Source: Candidatus Moanabacter tarae (GTDB taxonomy: Bacteria > Verrucomicrobiota > Verrucomicrobiia > Opitutales > UBA2987). Taken from it: DNA of 64,000 nucleotides. Shown here in pieces: positions 29,284-37,401 of this stretch (position 1 is the stretch's first letter; each line of letters starts with the position of its first letter). The position numbers and the translations under genes are program-made. A model generated the notes under the pieces. The model was not told where the DNA came from. It searched no databases and saw only the letters and a list, made by a program, of their open reading frames with translations. Location: NCBI GenBank assembly GCA_003226295.1, contig CP029803.1, positions 2,299,001-2,363,000 of the forward strand, read 5' to 3'.

Positions 29284-30142
29284 AGGCTCTCGCTATTTCT
29301 GCAACCCCGGCATAATTGTCGTGTGTTACTTCGATGTAACCGTCGACACCGTAAAGATAGCTCAATAGATGGTGGTTTGGCCCTTCCTTGTTCAGCGCCA
29401 GCAATGCTTTTTTTAGCTTGTTGATAATTGTTACTTCGAGCCCCTTTCTAGCCACCAGGCAATGGGAGGGGATGGGCCTCGATTCAGCCAACAAGGCAAC
29501 AGAATCTCGCTCCTCCGGCCGCAATAGATGGTAGGCGAATTGACCTGCTCCAGCAGCGTCTACAAAACGGTTATAGACAGCTCGAATTGCCTGTTCGTCG
29601 CCACCCGCAAAATAAATCTTTCCAAAGTAATCTTCTGGTCTCCCAGTAGCTAACCCAGCTTGTCTGAATATGTCCAGGGGGTACATGAAGCCAGACGAAG
29701 AGATGGGATCAACAAAGGCAATGTTCTTCCCTCTAAGGTCTTCGAGCTTGTTAAATCCGCTGTCCTTACGGACGAATATTCGCGAAACGTATGTAGATTT
29801 CCCGTTGTAGATTTCGCCGAGGAGCGGAACCGCACCAGTTTGTTGGTGTGCCATGATATATTGGAGTGGCCCCATAAAGCCGACATCGGCGGTCTGGTTT
29901 CTGAGTGCCTCCACTACTCCCGAGTAGTCCGTAGCGACAAAGTCCTTGACCAAGATCTGGAGCTCTCGCTCGAGATATTCTATAACTGGGGTTACTTCTT
30001 CGATGAGTTGGTCGGGATTCTCGTAGGCGATGAACACGATTTTCAATTCTGGGCCAGAATTACCAAAAAGGGAGTTACCCCAAGACAATAAGACAGGCAG
30101 GAAAAGGAAGCAGATAAGACTTGAGGTCAAGAAACGGGGCAC
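29267..30142 (-). CDS. phnD: PhnD-type periplasmic binding protein
   Basis: Solute-binding protein of the phosphate/phosphite/phosphonate family. A signal peptide is present (LTSSLICFLFLPVLLSWGNSLF). Typical segments are LKIVFIAYENPDQL, ADVGFMGPLQYIMAHQ, YVSRIFVRKDSGFNKLEDLRGKNIAFVDPISSSGFMYPLDIF and YNRFVDAAGAG. The FVDPxSxSG loop usually contacts the anionic ligand. It starts 12 bp after the dihaem cytochrome gene and overlaps phnC. PhnD-family proteins also bind other oxyanions, so the ligand is open; the MntR-like regulator upstream argues for a metal-linked role. Confidence 0.9.
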   Translation of the reverse strand: MPRFLTSSLICFLFLPVLLSWGNSLFGNSGPELKIVFIAYENPDQLIEEVTPVIEYLERELQILVKDFVATDYSGVVEALRNQTADVGFMGPLQYIMAHQQTGAVPLLGEIYNGKSTYVSRIFVRKDSGFNKLEDLRGKNIAFVDPISSSGFMYPLDIFRQAGLATGRPEDYFGKIYFAGGDEQAIRAVYNRFVDAAGAGQFAYHLLRPEERDSVALLAESRPIPSHCLVARKGLEVTIINKLKKALLALNKEGPNHHLLSYLYGVDGYIEVTHDNYAGVAEIARAYGFIK

Positions 30143-30154
30143 AGTGTATTTCTC

Positions 30155-32056
30155 CTAGTTAAGATATTCGGCATATTCTTCGTAGAGCGCGCGATATTCC
30201 TCCACTATTTGGTCTACTTGGTCGCGGTTCATCTTTAGATTTGCGGCGAATGCTTCTTCCATCAGGCTGGCCATCCTATTTAATATCTGAATGTAGCTAT
30301 GATCCTGAAGGTCCCACTTGTGGGCATTAATCTCTTGGATGATGGTCTGGAAGGTGATTCCTATCAGTTCAAACTTTCCGATCTTTTTTAAATAATCATA
30401 GGTAGATAGGAAGAATTTAAATTCTTCGAGTTCGGATTCTAGCGTGTGAATCGTTGCCTCGTAGGCATCGATTCCGTCGCCCACCGTCATCACATAGGTT
30501 GTCAAATCTCCTATATCTTTTTCAGAGAGGCCGAGTTCAAAGTTCGTATCGAACCATAGATTTACGGAGCGAATATCCGGTTGGCTACCATCGTGGAAAT
30601 ATGGCGCACTGTAATTAATGCCTAGGAGAGTAGGGGTATCCAATGCTCGATCCCGCGAGTTTTTCCCACTTCCGGCAACGGTCCCAATGTCATGTCTCTT
30701 GTGATCAATAAAGTTCGCGCTCGGGATGTGGCAGGTAGCACAACTCATCCCCCCCATTTGTGTAAACGGACGGTTGAATATGGCCTCGCCTCGTTTTGCA
30801 GCTGGAGAAGCATCTTCGCTGAGGGCGCCGCTGGGTGTTATTTTCGGATTGGAGAGAAAGTCAAACTCGAGCATATAGGCAATAATACCATCCATCAGGA
30901 CGGGATCAGGCTCGGGTCCATTAAACTCATTTACAATTACGTTGCGGACGAACTCGCGGAGTGAATCGAAGCGTCCGTTGCGTCCGTAAGGTGCAGTAAA
31001 ACGTATACCGCGAAGGTCGGGAATGTCCAACGCATCAAAGTGGCCATTATTAGCGTGAGGCGCGAAAAAATTGTTGGAAACATCCATTCCGCCTGGGCTT
31101 GAGGAAAGGCCTGGGATGAAAAATTTTGGATTGGTGATACTCTTGTTGTGACAAGTGTTGCAAGAGATCTGAAGAGAGCGGGCTGGCTCGCCAAAAATAT
31201 AGGGACTGTCGAATCCCATGTCCCCTAGTGCGATAAGTACGGTCTCACTTTCGTCCACTCCTCGCTCGGCCATGTTTAGGATTTGGCGAGGCCGGGGAAG
31301 TTGTTTGTTTGTTTGGCTGCCTGGGGGCAGTTTTACCGGGACGACTGCATCATCTTCAAAGGTGGGACTTGCCCACGGGACTGGTGAAAGCAAACTGAGA
31401 TTAAGGGGTATGTAATCCTCCCTATAGTTTTCTTCCACATACTTCTTCACTATCACTGCTGCTTTGGTAAATGCTGCGACATCGGGGACTCTTTCTTCGG
31501 AAACGAATAGGCCGTATCTACCCATCGCACTTGCCATTTCCAACCATGCCTGCCCTAGTCTTCTGAAAGAATCCTGATCAGAGTATTTTACCTCATGTTC
31601 GAAACTGGCCCAGAGCTGGCGGGCCCGCTTCAATACTGCGGTTGCCTTTCGATAATCATTGAGACTAGCCATTGCCTCCTCAAGAGAATCACTAAGGAGA
31701 AAAGCCATCCCTTCCGTTACCGCGCAGAAAATTTCTTGCCTCACTTCTGTGCGCTCTTCCAGCGATAGCTTATCGGTCCGGTCTGAAAACGTCAAACTCT
31801 GGATCCGTTTATTCAGCCACTCACCCATTTCTCCATTCACAGTTTCGACTTCGCCTACAATTACAGCCGTATCCGACCGAACTAGCTCCCAAGGAACCGG
31901 ATTGAGATTAAGAGTGAAAAGTAACCTTCGGTAACTCTCTACAGGAGGCAGAAATGTCTCTGCCGGGACAATGTGTCCGTGCACCAAACTCCCTTTTGTG
32001 AGAATTGAAAGAAGAATTCCTAAGAGAACAAGTATGCGGATTTTTTTGGCTGTCAC
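30155..32056 (-). CDS. dihaem cytochrome c peroxidase-like (MauG/CcpA-type) protein with N- and C-terminal extensions
   Basis: Exported protein with two c-type haem sites, SCNTCHNK (about residue 302) and SCATCHIP (about 440), in a CcpA/MauG-like core (FFAPHANNGHFDALDIPDLRGIRFTAPYGRNGRFDSL; DTPTLLGINYSAPYFHDGS). A signal peptide precedes GHIVPAETFLPP. About 250 residues of mostly helical sequence before the core and a helical tail of about 100 residues after it are not part of standard dihaem peroxidases and were not recognised. The start is GTG. It is the first gene after the MntR-like regulator and lies 12 bp before phnD. It could oxidise a metal or substrate in the periplasm; that is inference. 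Confidence 0.82.
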   Translation of the reverse strand: MTAKKIRILVLLGILLSILTKGSLVHGHIVPAETFLPPVESYRRLLFTLNLNPVPWELVRSDTAVIVGEVETVNGEMGEWLNKRIQSLTFSDRTDKLSLEERTEVRQEIFCAVTEGMAFLLSDSLEEAMASLNDYRKATAVLKRARQLWASFEHEVKYSDQDSFRRLGQAWLEMASAMGRYGLFVSEERVPDVAAFTKAAVIVKKYVEENYREDYIPLNLSLLSPVPWASPTFEDDAVVPVKLPPGSQTNKQLPRPRQILNMAERGVDESETVLIALGDMGFDSPYIFGEPARSLQISCNTCHNKSITNPKFFIPGLSSSPGGMDVSNNFFAPHANNGHFDALDIPDLRGIRFTAPYGRNGRFDSLREFVRNVIVNEFNGPEPDPVLMDGIIAYMLEFDFLSNPKITPSGALSEDASPAAKRGEAIFNRPFTQMGGMSCATCHIPSANFIDHKRHDIGTVAGSGKNSRDRALDTPTLLGINYSAPYFHDGSQPDIRSVNLWFDTNFELGLSEKDIGDLTTYVMTVGDGIDAYEATIHTLESELEEFKFFLSTYDYLKKIGKFELIGITFQTIIQEINAHKWDLQDHSYIQILNRMASLMEEAFAANLKMNRDQVDQIVEEYRALYEEYAEYLN

Positions 32057-32100
32057 TTCCAGTCCCTCTACAAATCTTTCATTTACCCTATGGTTGTATA

Positions 32101-32126
32101 ATTAGCCAATATACAAAATTATAGTA
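32101..32126 (-). promoter_or_regulatory. candidate operator shared with the mntR-like promoter (copy 1)
   Basis: On the minus strand this 26-bp site begins TACTA and ends GGCTAAT. It matches the site at 32671-32696 at 19 of 26 positions without gaps. It lies 45 bp ahead of the GTG start of the dihaem cytochrome gene, and the other copy lies 44 bp ahead of the mntR-like start. A TATAAT is embedded (minus strand), so repressor and polymerase could compete. Binding by the MntR-like protein is inferred. Confidence 0.55.
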
Positions 32127-32189
32127 TATGCTACATTTATTGCCGATCTACTCCACTCCTATGGAAAACGTCAAGGTAAAACAAGTGGG

Positions 32190-32627
32190 TTAGCTCCGGG
32201 TCTTAATAAACTTCCGCATGGCTGTCAAAGTTGCAGGCGAAGCGTGATGCTCGATACCCTCCGCGTCGAGTTCCGCAATTTTTCTAGGAACCCCAATTTT
32301 TAATAGAAAGCGCGCGACAACATGGTGTCTTTCGCGGCTCAGGGTTGCTAATTTTCTTCCTTTATGGGTGAGAAAAATAGAACGATAGGGTTGAGAGTTA
32401 ACTAGGCCAGCATCTTTAAGACGCACGATTGTTTTCGATACCGTTACGTGAGAGACACCCAAATGTCGGGCCAGATCAACAGCTCGAGCTTCTCCGTTCT
32501 GTTGGATTAGATCGTCAATCAGTTCGACATAGTCTTCAGCCAGTTCGTGTTGGTTTCGACTGCGCGAATTTGCGTAGGCGTTTGATAACGAGCGGGGCTG
32601 GGATTGGGTAACTCTCTTCTTTTGCAC
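32190..32627 (-). CDS. mntR: MntR-like manganese-responsive transcriptional regulator (DtxR family)
   Basis: Winged-helix metalloregulator closely resembling E. coli MntR. ELAEDYVELIDDLIQQNGEARAVDLARHLGVSHVTVSKTIVRLKDAGL is the DNA-binding domain, and SRERHHVVARFLLKIGV...DAEGIEHHASPATL contains the metal-binding Glu/His residues of the dimerisation domain. As in E. coli MntR there is a basic N-terminal leader and no SH3 domain. The start is GTG at 32627, with no ATG available upstream of the domain. With Mn(II) bound it would repress Mn-uptake genes. No mntH is in the window; the next genes on the same strand are the dihaem-PhnDCE-OprB cluster, 133 bp downstream. Confidence 0.9.
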   Translation of the reverse strand: MQKKRVTQSQPRSLSNAYANSRSRNQHELAEDYVELIDDLIQQNGEARAVDLARHLGVSHVTVSKTIVRLKDAGLVNSQPYRSIFLTHKGRKLATLSRERHHVVARFLLKIGVPRKIAELDAEGIEHHASPATLTAMRKFIKTRS

Positions 32628-32670
32628 AGATATGAATTTGTGGGTACGATGAATTGCTTGCTAACATAAT

Positions 32671-32696
32671 ATTAGCTCATATCTAGAATATTAGTA
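32671..32696 (-). promoter_or_regulatory. candidate autoregulatory operator upstream of mntR-like gene (copy 2)
   Basis: Second copy of the 26-bp element (minus strand, begins TACTAATATT and ends GAGCTAAT), 44 bp ahead of the mntR-like GTG. The adjoining bases add a short perfect dyad GCTAA-N7-TTAGC (plus strand 32660-32676). Together with copy 1 this suggests one regulator acts on both promoters. Confidence 0.5.
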
Positions 32697-32775
32697 CCGC
32701 CTAAGAAATTTAAACAAGTTTAAAATCAGTTGAGGGTCATTAAAGCCAATCGCTGTGATTGTGGAGGCATTGAGT

Positions 32776-34272
32776 TTAACTCGAACGGGTTGATCTTTCT
32801 GATTTTAGGAAGCAAAAAAGTTCAGAAGCTAGTTTAGGACCTATGCCATCTACCTCTTGGAGTTTACCGACAGAGGCCCTATTCAGGGCTTTTAAAGTTT
32901 TGAAATGTGAAAGGAGCGCATTTCGACGCACCGGTCCTATTCCTTTGAATTCGTCTAGAATCGTCTCTTTGAGTCTCCTGGACCTTAGTTCTGCGTTGAA
33001 TGTATTAGCAAAGCGGTGAGCTTCATCGCGGATTCTCTGTAGCAGTAGGCGAGCTTGGTTGTGGGGAGGAAGATTAAGAGGAGGCCTTTGATCGAGAAAT
33101 ACAATGGTTTCTTCTTGTTTAGCGAGGGCGATGAGAGGGGGCGGATCGAGATCTTGTGCAAGAAAGGCCTTTAGGGCAGCACCCAATTGTCCGATGCCAC
33201 CATCGATTACAATTAGATCAGGAAAGGATTTCTTTTCGGCATGAAGTCGGAGATAACGACGAGAGACCACTTCTTCCATAGCACGATAGTCGTCATTGCC
33301 GACAAAACTTTTTATTTTGTAGCGGCGGTAGTTGCTTTTGTCCGGCTGCCCATCAAGAAAGTGAACCATCGAGGCTACCACATAAGTTCCAGAAATGTGG
33401 CTGACGTCGAAACACTCGATTCGCTGGGGTCTTTCCCCAAGTTTTAGAAGGCGAGTTAACTTTTCAAGAGCGTCGGATTCATCGGACTGTTTGTAACTTC
33501 TGGGCTCACGGATGAACTTTCTTGTTTTGATAATGGTTCTTTCCAAGGCAAAGACGACGTCGCGGAGTTCTGCTGCCTTTTCGAATTCTTTTTTTCCTGC
33601 AGCCTGACTCATTTCCTGTTTTAGCTCTGCCAGCCACTCGCGTGACTTGCCTTCGAGAAAAAGGCAGGCCTTATTCACGCGTTCCCGATATTCCCAAGGG
33701 AACACAATGTTGTTATGGTCGTAGATCTCAGACCGGGCATCGTCGTAAAGCATCCAACTACCATCGGGCATCTGTTTGGGGGTTCCATCTCCAAGGAGGA
33801 TCCCAAATCGACGACGCATTTCGGCAAGCGTTTTACGTAAGAGCCGAGAATGGGCAAAGGGTCCGAAGTAAAGAGAGTTGGTATCTTTACGAATACGAGT
33901 GAGCCGAAAGCAGGGTAACTCATTTCCGGTGTCAACTCTCACGAGAAGGAAACGTTTGTCATCAGTGAAATCAGTGTTGTAACGAGGTTTCCACTCCTTA
34001 ATCAGTCTTCCTTCTAGAAGAAGAGCTTCGGCCTCGGAGCGCACCTCAATGTGTTCGAAATGTGTTACTAACTTCATCATCGCCGCTATCTTGGGCTGGG
34101 TTTTGAGAAACCTCCGGGAGGTTTGAAAATAGGTAGCGACTCTTTTTTTCAGGTCTTTTGCTTTGCCCACATAGAGCACAGTACCAAACCGGTCCTTCAT
34201 AAGGTAGACGCCCGGTTGGCGCGGCAGCTCTCGAAGCCTCTCCTTGATTTTACTTCCTTGAAGTTTTGGCAT
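32776..34272 (-). CDS. uvrC: excinuclease ABC subunit C, short form
   Basis: Nuclease of nucleotide excision repair. An N-terminal GIY-YIG domain (GVYLMKDRFGTVLYVGKAKDLKKRV, about residues 20-45), a UVR motif that binds UvrB (MSQAAGKKEFEKAAELRDVVFALE, about 222-245), the RNase H-like C-terminal nuclease (ECFDVSHISGTYVVASMV; VIDGGIGQLGAAL) and tandem helix-hairpin-helix motifs (EFKGIGPVRRNALLSHF; EVDGIGPKLASELF) are all present. At 498 residues it is about 100 shorter than E. coli UvrC. The central stretch that normally carries the four Fe-S cysteines has only one Cys (VNKACLFLEGK). No SOS-type operator was found upstream by eye. Confidence 0.93.
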   Translation of the reverse strand: MPKLQGSKIKERLRELPRQPGVYLMKDRFGTVLYVGKAKDLKKRVATYFQTSRRFLKTQPKIAAMMKLVTHFEHIEVRSEAEALLLEGRLIKEWKPRYNTDFTDDKRFLLVRVDTGNELPCFRLTRIRKDTNSLYFGPFAHSRLLRKTLAEMRRRFGILLGDGTPKQMPDGSWMLYDDARSEIYDHNNIVFPWEYRERVNKACLFLEGKSREWLAELKQEMSQAAGKKEFEKAAELRDVVFALERTIIKTRKFIREPRSYKQSDESDALEKLTRLLKLGERPQRIECFDVSHISGTYVVASMVHFLDGQPDKSNYRRYKIKSFVGNDDYRAMEEVVSRRYLRLHAEKKSFPDLIVIDGGIGQLGAALKAFLAQDLDPPPLIALAKQEETIVFLDQRPPLNLPPHNQARLLLQRIRDEAHRFANTFNAELRSRRLKETILDEFKGIGPVRRNALLSHFKTLKALNRASVGKLQEVDGIGPKLASELFCFLKSERSTRSS

Positions 34273-34706
34273 TTGTAAGAAACGGAATTTATATCTAGAG
34301 CATTCACTCTAATCTTACAAGATCGCTGGGCGAGGCACTAAATTTCCATTATTAGATCTGGCGAGTGTGATTAAGGACGCGGCGCACTGAAAATAATTAG
34401 CGATGATTGGTTTCTCTGGTTACGGTGGATTGGCGTGGGTTTTAACTCTAAATAGGACTTTCTTTAGCCATTGAATATTATAATTAAAAGCATGCTGTGG
34501 ACTGTATTGTCCACAAGTATCCGGTCGGGGATTAGTTGCAGTTTTTGAGGACACTATTTTAGTGATTGGATGACAATTTAGTACCGTGTGACGATCGGTA
34601 CGGTTGACATGACGAGCTAGAAACTGAACAATAAAGTGTCAAAAATGTTCTCGGATTTATTCGTTTTTAGGAGCTTGAGCGAGGGAGACAGGGCTGATTT
34701 TCTAAG
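34273..34706. other. divergent intergenic region between uvrC and holA
   Basis: About 434 bp without a gene. It contains a TATAAT at 34479-34484 and, 12 bp further on, a perfect inverted repeat, listed separately. A TTGACA-type -35 is not evident before the TATAAT. Confidence 0.45.
34496..34515. promoter_or_regulatory. perfect inverted repeat TGTGGAC-N6-GTCCACA, possible operator
   Basis: Seven-base perfect arms with a six-base spacer form a 20-bp dyad, the size of a typical dimeric repressor site. It sits 12 bp after a TATAAT on the plus strand, so it would overlap the start of a plus-strand transcript. No matching regulator is identified, and it lacks the TGTTC-N4-GAACA form described for verrucomicrobial LexA. 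Confidence 0.4.
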
Positions 34707-35846
34707 GTGAAGGAAGCCAGAAAATTTACTTTTATTTGCGGTGGAGATGACTACTTTGTCTCCCGTATGGGCAAGTCGATTTTGGCTGAGAAGAGCCGCG
34801 ATTTAGAGAGCGAATTCTCCCAGGAGATTGTTGCCGGTGCAGCCAATACGGTGGAGGAAGTAGAAATAGCAGTTGCCCAATTGCGCCAAGCCCTGCAGAC
34901 GTTGCCCCTGTTTGGTGGCAAAAAAGTGATTTGGTTTAAAGAGGTGAATTTTTTAGCTGATTCAATTACCGGACGGGCTGAGGGAACACGGATCCAAGTG
35001 GAGAACCTCCAACTAATTTTGGAGCAGATTGATCCTGAGAACGTCGACCTAGTGATCACCGCATTCCCAGTCGATCGAAGACGTTCCTTTTTGAGGTGGT
35101 GCGAGAAGAATTCCGACTTCCACATGACGGGTGGTGGGCGCGGTGCTGATAGTGCCATTATCCCATTGATCGAGGAGGAGTGTGGTCGCCTAGGGGTTGC
35201 ATTCGAAGAGGGTGCGCAAGATTATCTAGTAGAGAAACTGGGAGGCAATGCTCGTCTGATTGTTGAGGAGTTACGGAAGTTGTCTTCTTACATGGGGGAA
35301 GAAGGAAATGTAATCAGAAAAATCCATATCACGGAGTTGGTTCCAGAATTTGGCGAAGGTAAGTTCTTCGAAGCGGTGGAGGCATTCTATAGTGCTGACA
35401 TAGAACGAGCCCTGGAGGCAGTCAGGCGCCATTTTTTTGGCAACCGAGATGCACGTGGGCTAATCGCAAGCTTGCAGGGCCGTAACCGCCTCCTAATTCA
35501 ACTACGAGCCTTGATGGGTGGTGGAGAGATTCCAATGGGAGGAAGACAGCTAAACCCATCGTCGTTGGAGAAGGCAGCTAATATCTACCAAAAGCATTTC
35601 GGGGAGAGCCGTGAAAAACGAAATTTCAATCTTTTTTCTCAAAGTCCGTGGTATCTCCGTCATCTCTGCGCTGATGCGGACCGATTTTCTCTTAAGAATC
35701 TCATCCGATTTCAGTCTGCTTTCGTCTGCGCCTTTGAGGAGATTCTGGATCGTGCTGGAGAACAGGAGGAGACAGTGCGTAATCTTTTTGTAAGATGTCT
35801 CAGCCGGGACTCGCCTTATTCTCAGGAGAGTTATGAGAAGGACTAA
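34707..35846 (+). CDS. holA: DNA polymerase III delta subunit
   Basis: Clamp-loader delta subunit. FTFICGGDDYFVSRMGKSI is the usual N-terminal strand and loop, LPLFGGKKVIWFKEVNFL and NVDLVITAFPVDRRRSFLRW belong to the degenerate AAA+ domain, and VEKLGGNARLIVEELRKLSSYMG with EGKFFEAVEAFYSADIERALEAV lead to the C-terminal helical domain. The length is normal for HolA. The start is GTG, preceded by a purine-rich stretch. It stands upstream of purB with 45 bp between them, so they may be co-transcribed. Confidence 0.88.
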   Translation: MKEARKFTFICGGDDYFVSRMGKSILAEKSRDLESEFSQEIVAGAANTVEEVEIAVAQLRQALQTLPLFGGKKVIWFKEVNFLADSITGRAEGTRIQVENLQLILEQIDPENVDLVITAFPVDRRRSFLRWCEKNSDFHMTGGGRGADSAIIPLIEEECGRLGVAFEEGAQDYLVEKLGGNARLIVEELRKLSSYMGEEGNVIRKIHITELVPEFGEGKFFEAVEAFYSADIERALEAVRRHFFGNRDARGLIASLQGRNRLLIQLRALMGGGEIPMGGRQLNPSSLEKAANIYQKHFGESREKRNFNLFSQSPWYLRHLCADADRFSLKNLIRFQSAFVCAFEEILDRAGEQEETVRNLFVRCLSRDSPYSQESYEKD

Positions 35847-35891
35847 ATTTTCTTGTTGCCAGTTTCTCAGCGGTAGAGGTTGATCTACTGA

Positions 35892-37319
35892 ATGATGGAA
35901 TCGATACCTAACATCCTGGCTCTGCGTTATGCCTCGTCTGAACTAAAGGAGATTTGGTCTCTAAGGGGGAAGATTCTCATGGAGCGCGATTTTTGGATAG
36001 CGGTCATGAAGGCTCAAAAAGAATTGGGCTTGGGGATTCCCGACGAGGCAATTAGTGCCTATGAAGCGGCCAGGGAAAAGATAGATCTCGATGACATCCA
36101 GAGACGCGAATCGATTTCCAGGCACGATGTTAAAGCCAGAATTGATGCCTTTTGTGATCTCGCCGGTTATGAACACATCCACAAGGGTATGACGAGTCGT
36201 GACCTGACGGAAAATGTTGAGCAACTGCAAGTATTGCGGTCTCTCCGGTTTGTTAGGGTAAAGGCGATTAGTTCCCTCAACGCTCTTTCACGCCGAGCCA
36301 GTGAATTCAAGAGATTGGTGATTACAGCTCGGACACATAATGTCCCAGCCCAACCAACAACCTACGGGAGACGATTGGCTATGTTCGGTGAGGAGATGCT
36401 GTTAGCAATCGAGCGTCTCGATTATCTGATTGAGAATTATCCCATTCGCGGCCTAAAAGGGGCGGTTGGGAACCAGCTGGATTGTCTTACTCTTTTCGAT
36501 GGAGACCGGGACAAGGTTGTCCATTTAGAAGAGAGAATTTATAAACATCTCGGGATGGATAAAGGACTGACTTCGACGGGACAGGTCTATCCGCGCAGCC
36601 TAGATTTTGAAGCTATTGGGGTGCTTACTTCGGTGGCATCGGGGCCGGCCAATTTTGCCCGCAGCATGCGATTAATGGCAGGGCATGAATTGGCGGGAGA
36701 GGGGATAGTGGCAGGACAGGTCGGATCTTCCGCGATGCCGCATAAGGTTAACTCACGAAGCTGTGAGAGGATCGCAGGATTTCTCACGTTGCTAAAAGGT
36801 TACCATAATATGGTTGCAGGACTAGTTGGTGATCAGTGGAACGAGGGGGATGTGTCCTGTTCTGTAGTGCGAAGGGTAGCATTACCAGACAGTTTTTTCG
36901 CGGTTGATGGCCTGCTCGAAACGCTTTTGGTAGTGTTGGATGAAATGGAAGTTTTCCCGGAAGTGATTCGTCAGGAAAATGAGAGATACCTTCCCTTTCT
37001 TGCGACTACCTCGATTCTGATGGAAGCGATTCAAAAAGGAGTAGGGCGGGAATCAGCCCATGAGTTTATTCGGGAACACGCGTTTGCTGTTCTGCGTGAT
37101 CTACGGTCCGGACGAATATCCCAGAACGATTTTATGCAGCGATTGGCTTCCGATCACCGTATCGGAATCGACCTTTGTCGACTCAATGCCATTATTGATC
37201 GTCTCCGTAGTTGGGCCGGTGGTTCGGCTCAGCAGGTCGACCAATTTGTCGAACGAGTCCGAGATTGGGGGGAACGCTTTCCAGAAGCCGAAGGAGTGGT
37301 TCGAAATGAGATTCTCTGA
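35892..37319 (+). CDS. purB: adenylosuccinate lyase
   Basis: Fumarase/aspartase-family lyase acting twice in purine synthesis. HKGMTSRDLTENVEQLQ, ITARTHNVPAQPTTYGRRLAMFGEE (catalytic His region) and the signature loop GSSAMPHKVNSRSCERIAG are all present. The 475-residue length fits. Two ATG codons lie at 35892 and 35895; I took the first. It follows holA closely and precedes the phosphofructokinase gene by about 80 bp. Confidence 0.95.
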   Translation: MMESIPNILALRYASSELKEIWSLRGKILMERDFWIAVMKAQKELGLGIPDEAISAYEAAREKIDLDDIQRRESISRHDVKARIDAFCDLAGYEHIHKGMTSRDLTENVEQLQVLRSLRFVRVKAISSLNALSRRASEFKRLVITARTHNVPAQPTTYGRRLAMFGEEMLLAIERLDYLIENYPIRGLKGAVGNQLDCLTLFDGDRDKVVHLEERIYKHLGMDKGLTSTGQVYPRSLDFEAIGVLTSVASGPANFARSMRLMAGHELAGEGIVAGQVGSSAMPHKVNSRSCERIAGFLTLLKGYHNMVAGLVGDQWNEGDVSCSVVRRVALPDSFFAVDGLLETLLVVLDEMEVFPEVIRQENERYLPFLATTSILMEAIQKGVGRESAHEFIREHAFAVLRDLRSGRISQNDFMQRLASDHRIGIDLCRLNAIIDRLRSWAGGSAQQVDQFVERVRDWGERFPEAEGVVRNEIL

Positions 37320-37401
37320 AGAGGAAAAAAGAATTTGCGTTTCTGGAAGCTTGTATATCTCCTTTCCTCACATTTTCTAAAAACAAGAAGAAATCCATTT
37401 T

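Noticed and set aside
32776-34706. SOS/LexA box near uvrC
   Set aside because: No TGTTC-N4-GAACA type site was found by eye upstream of uvrC; the nearby TGTGGAC dyad has a different sequence and spacing.
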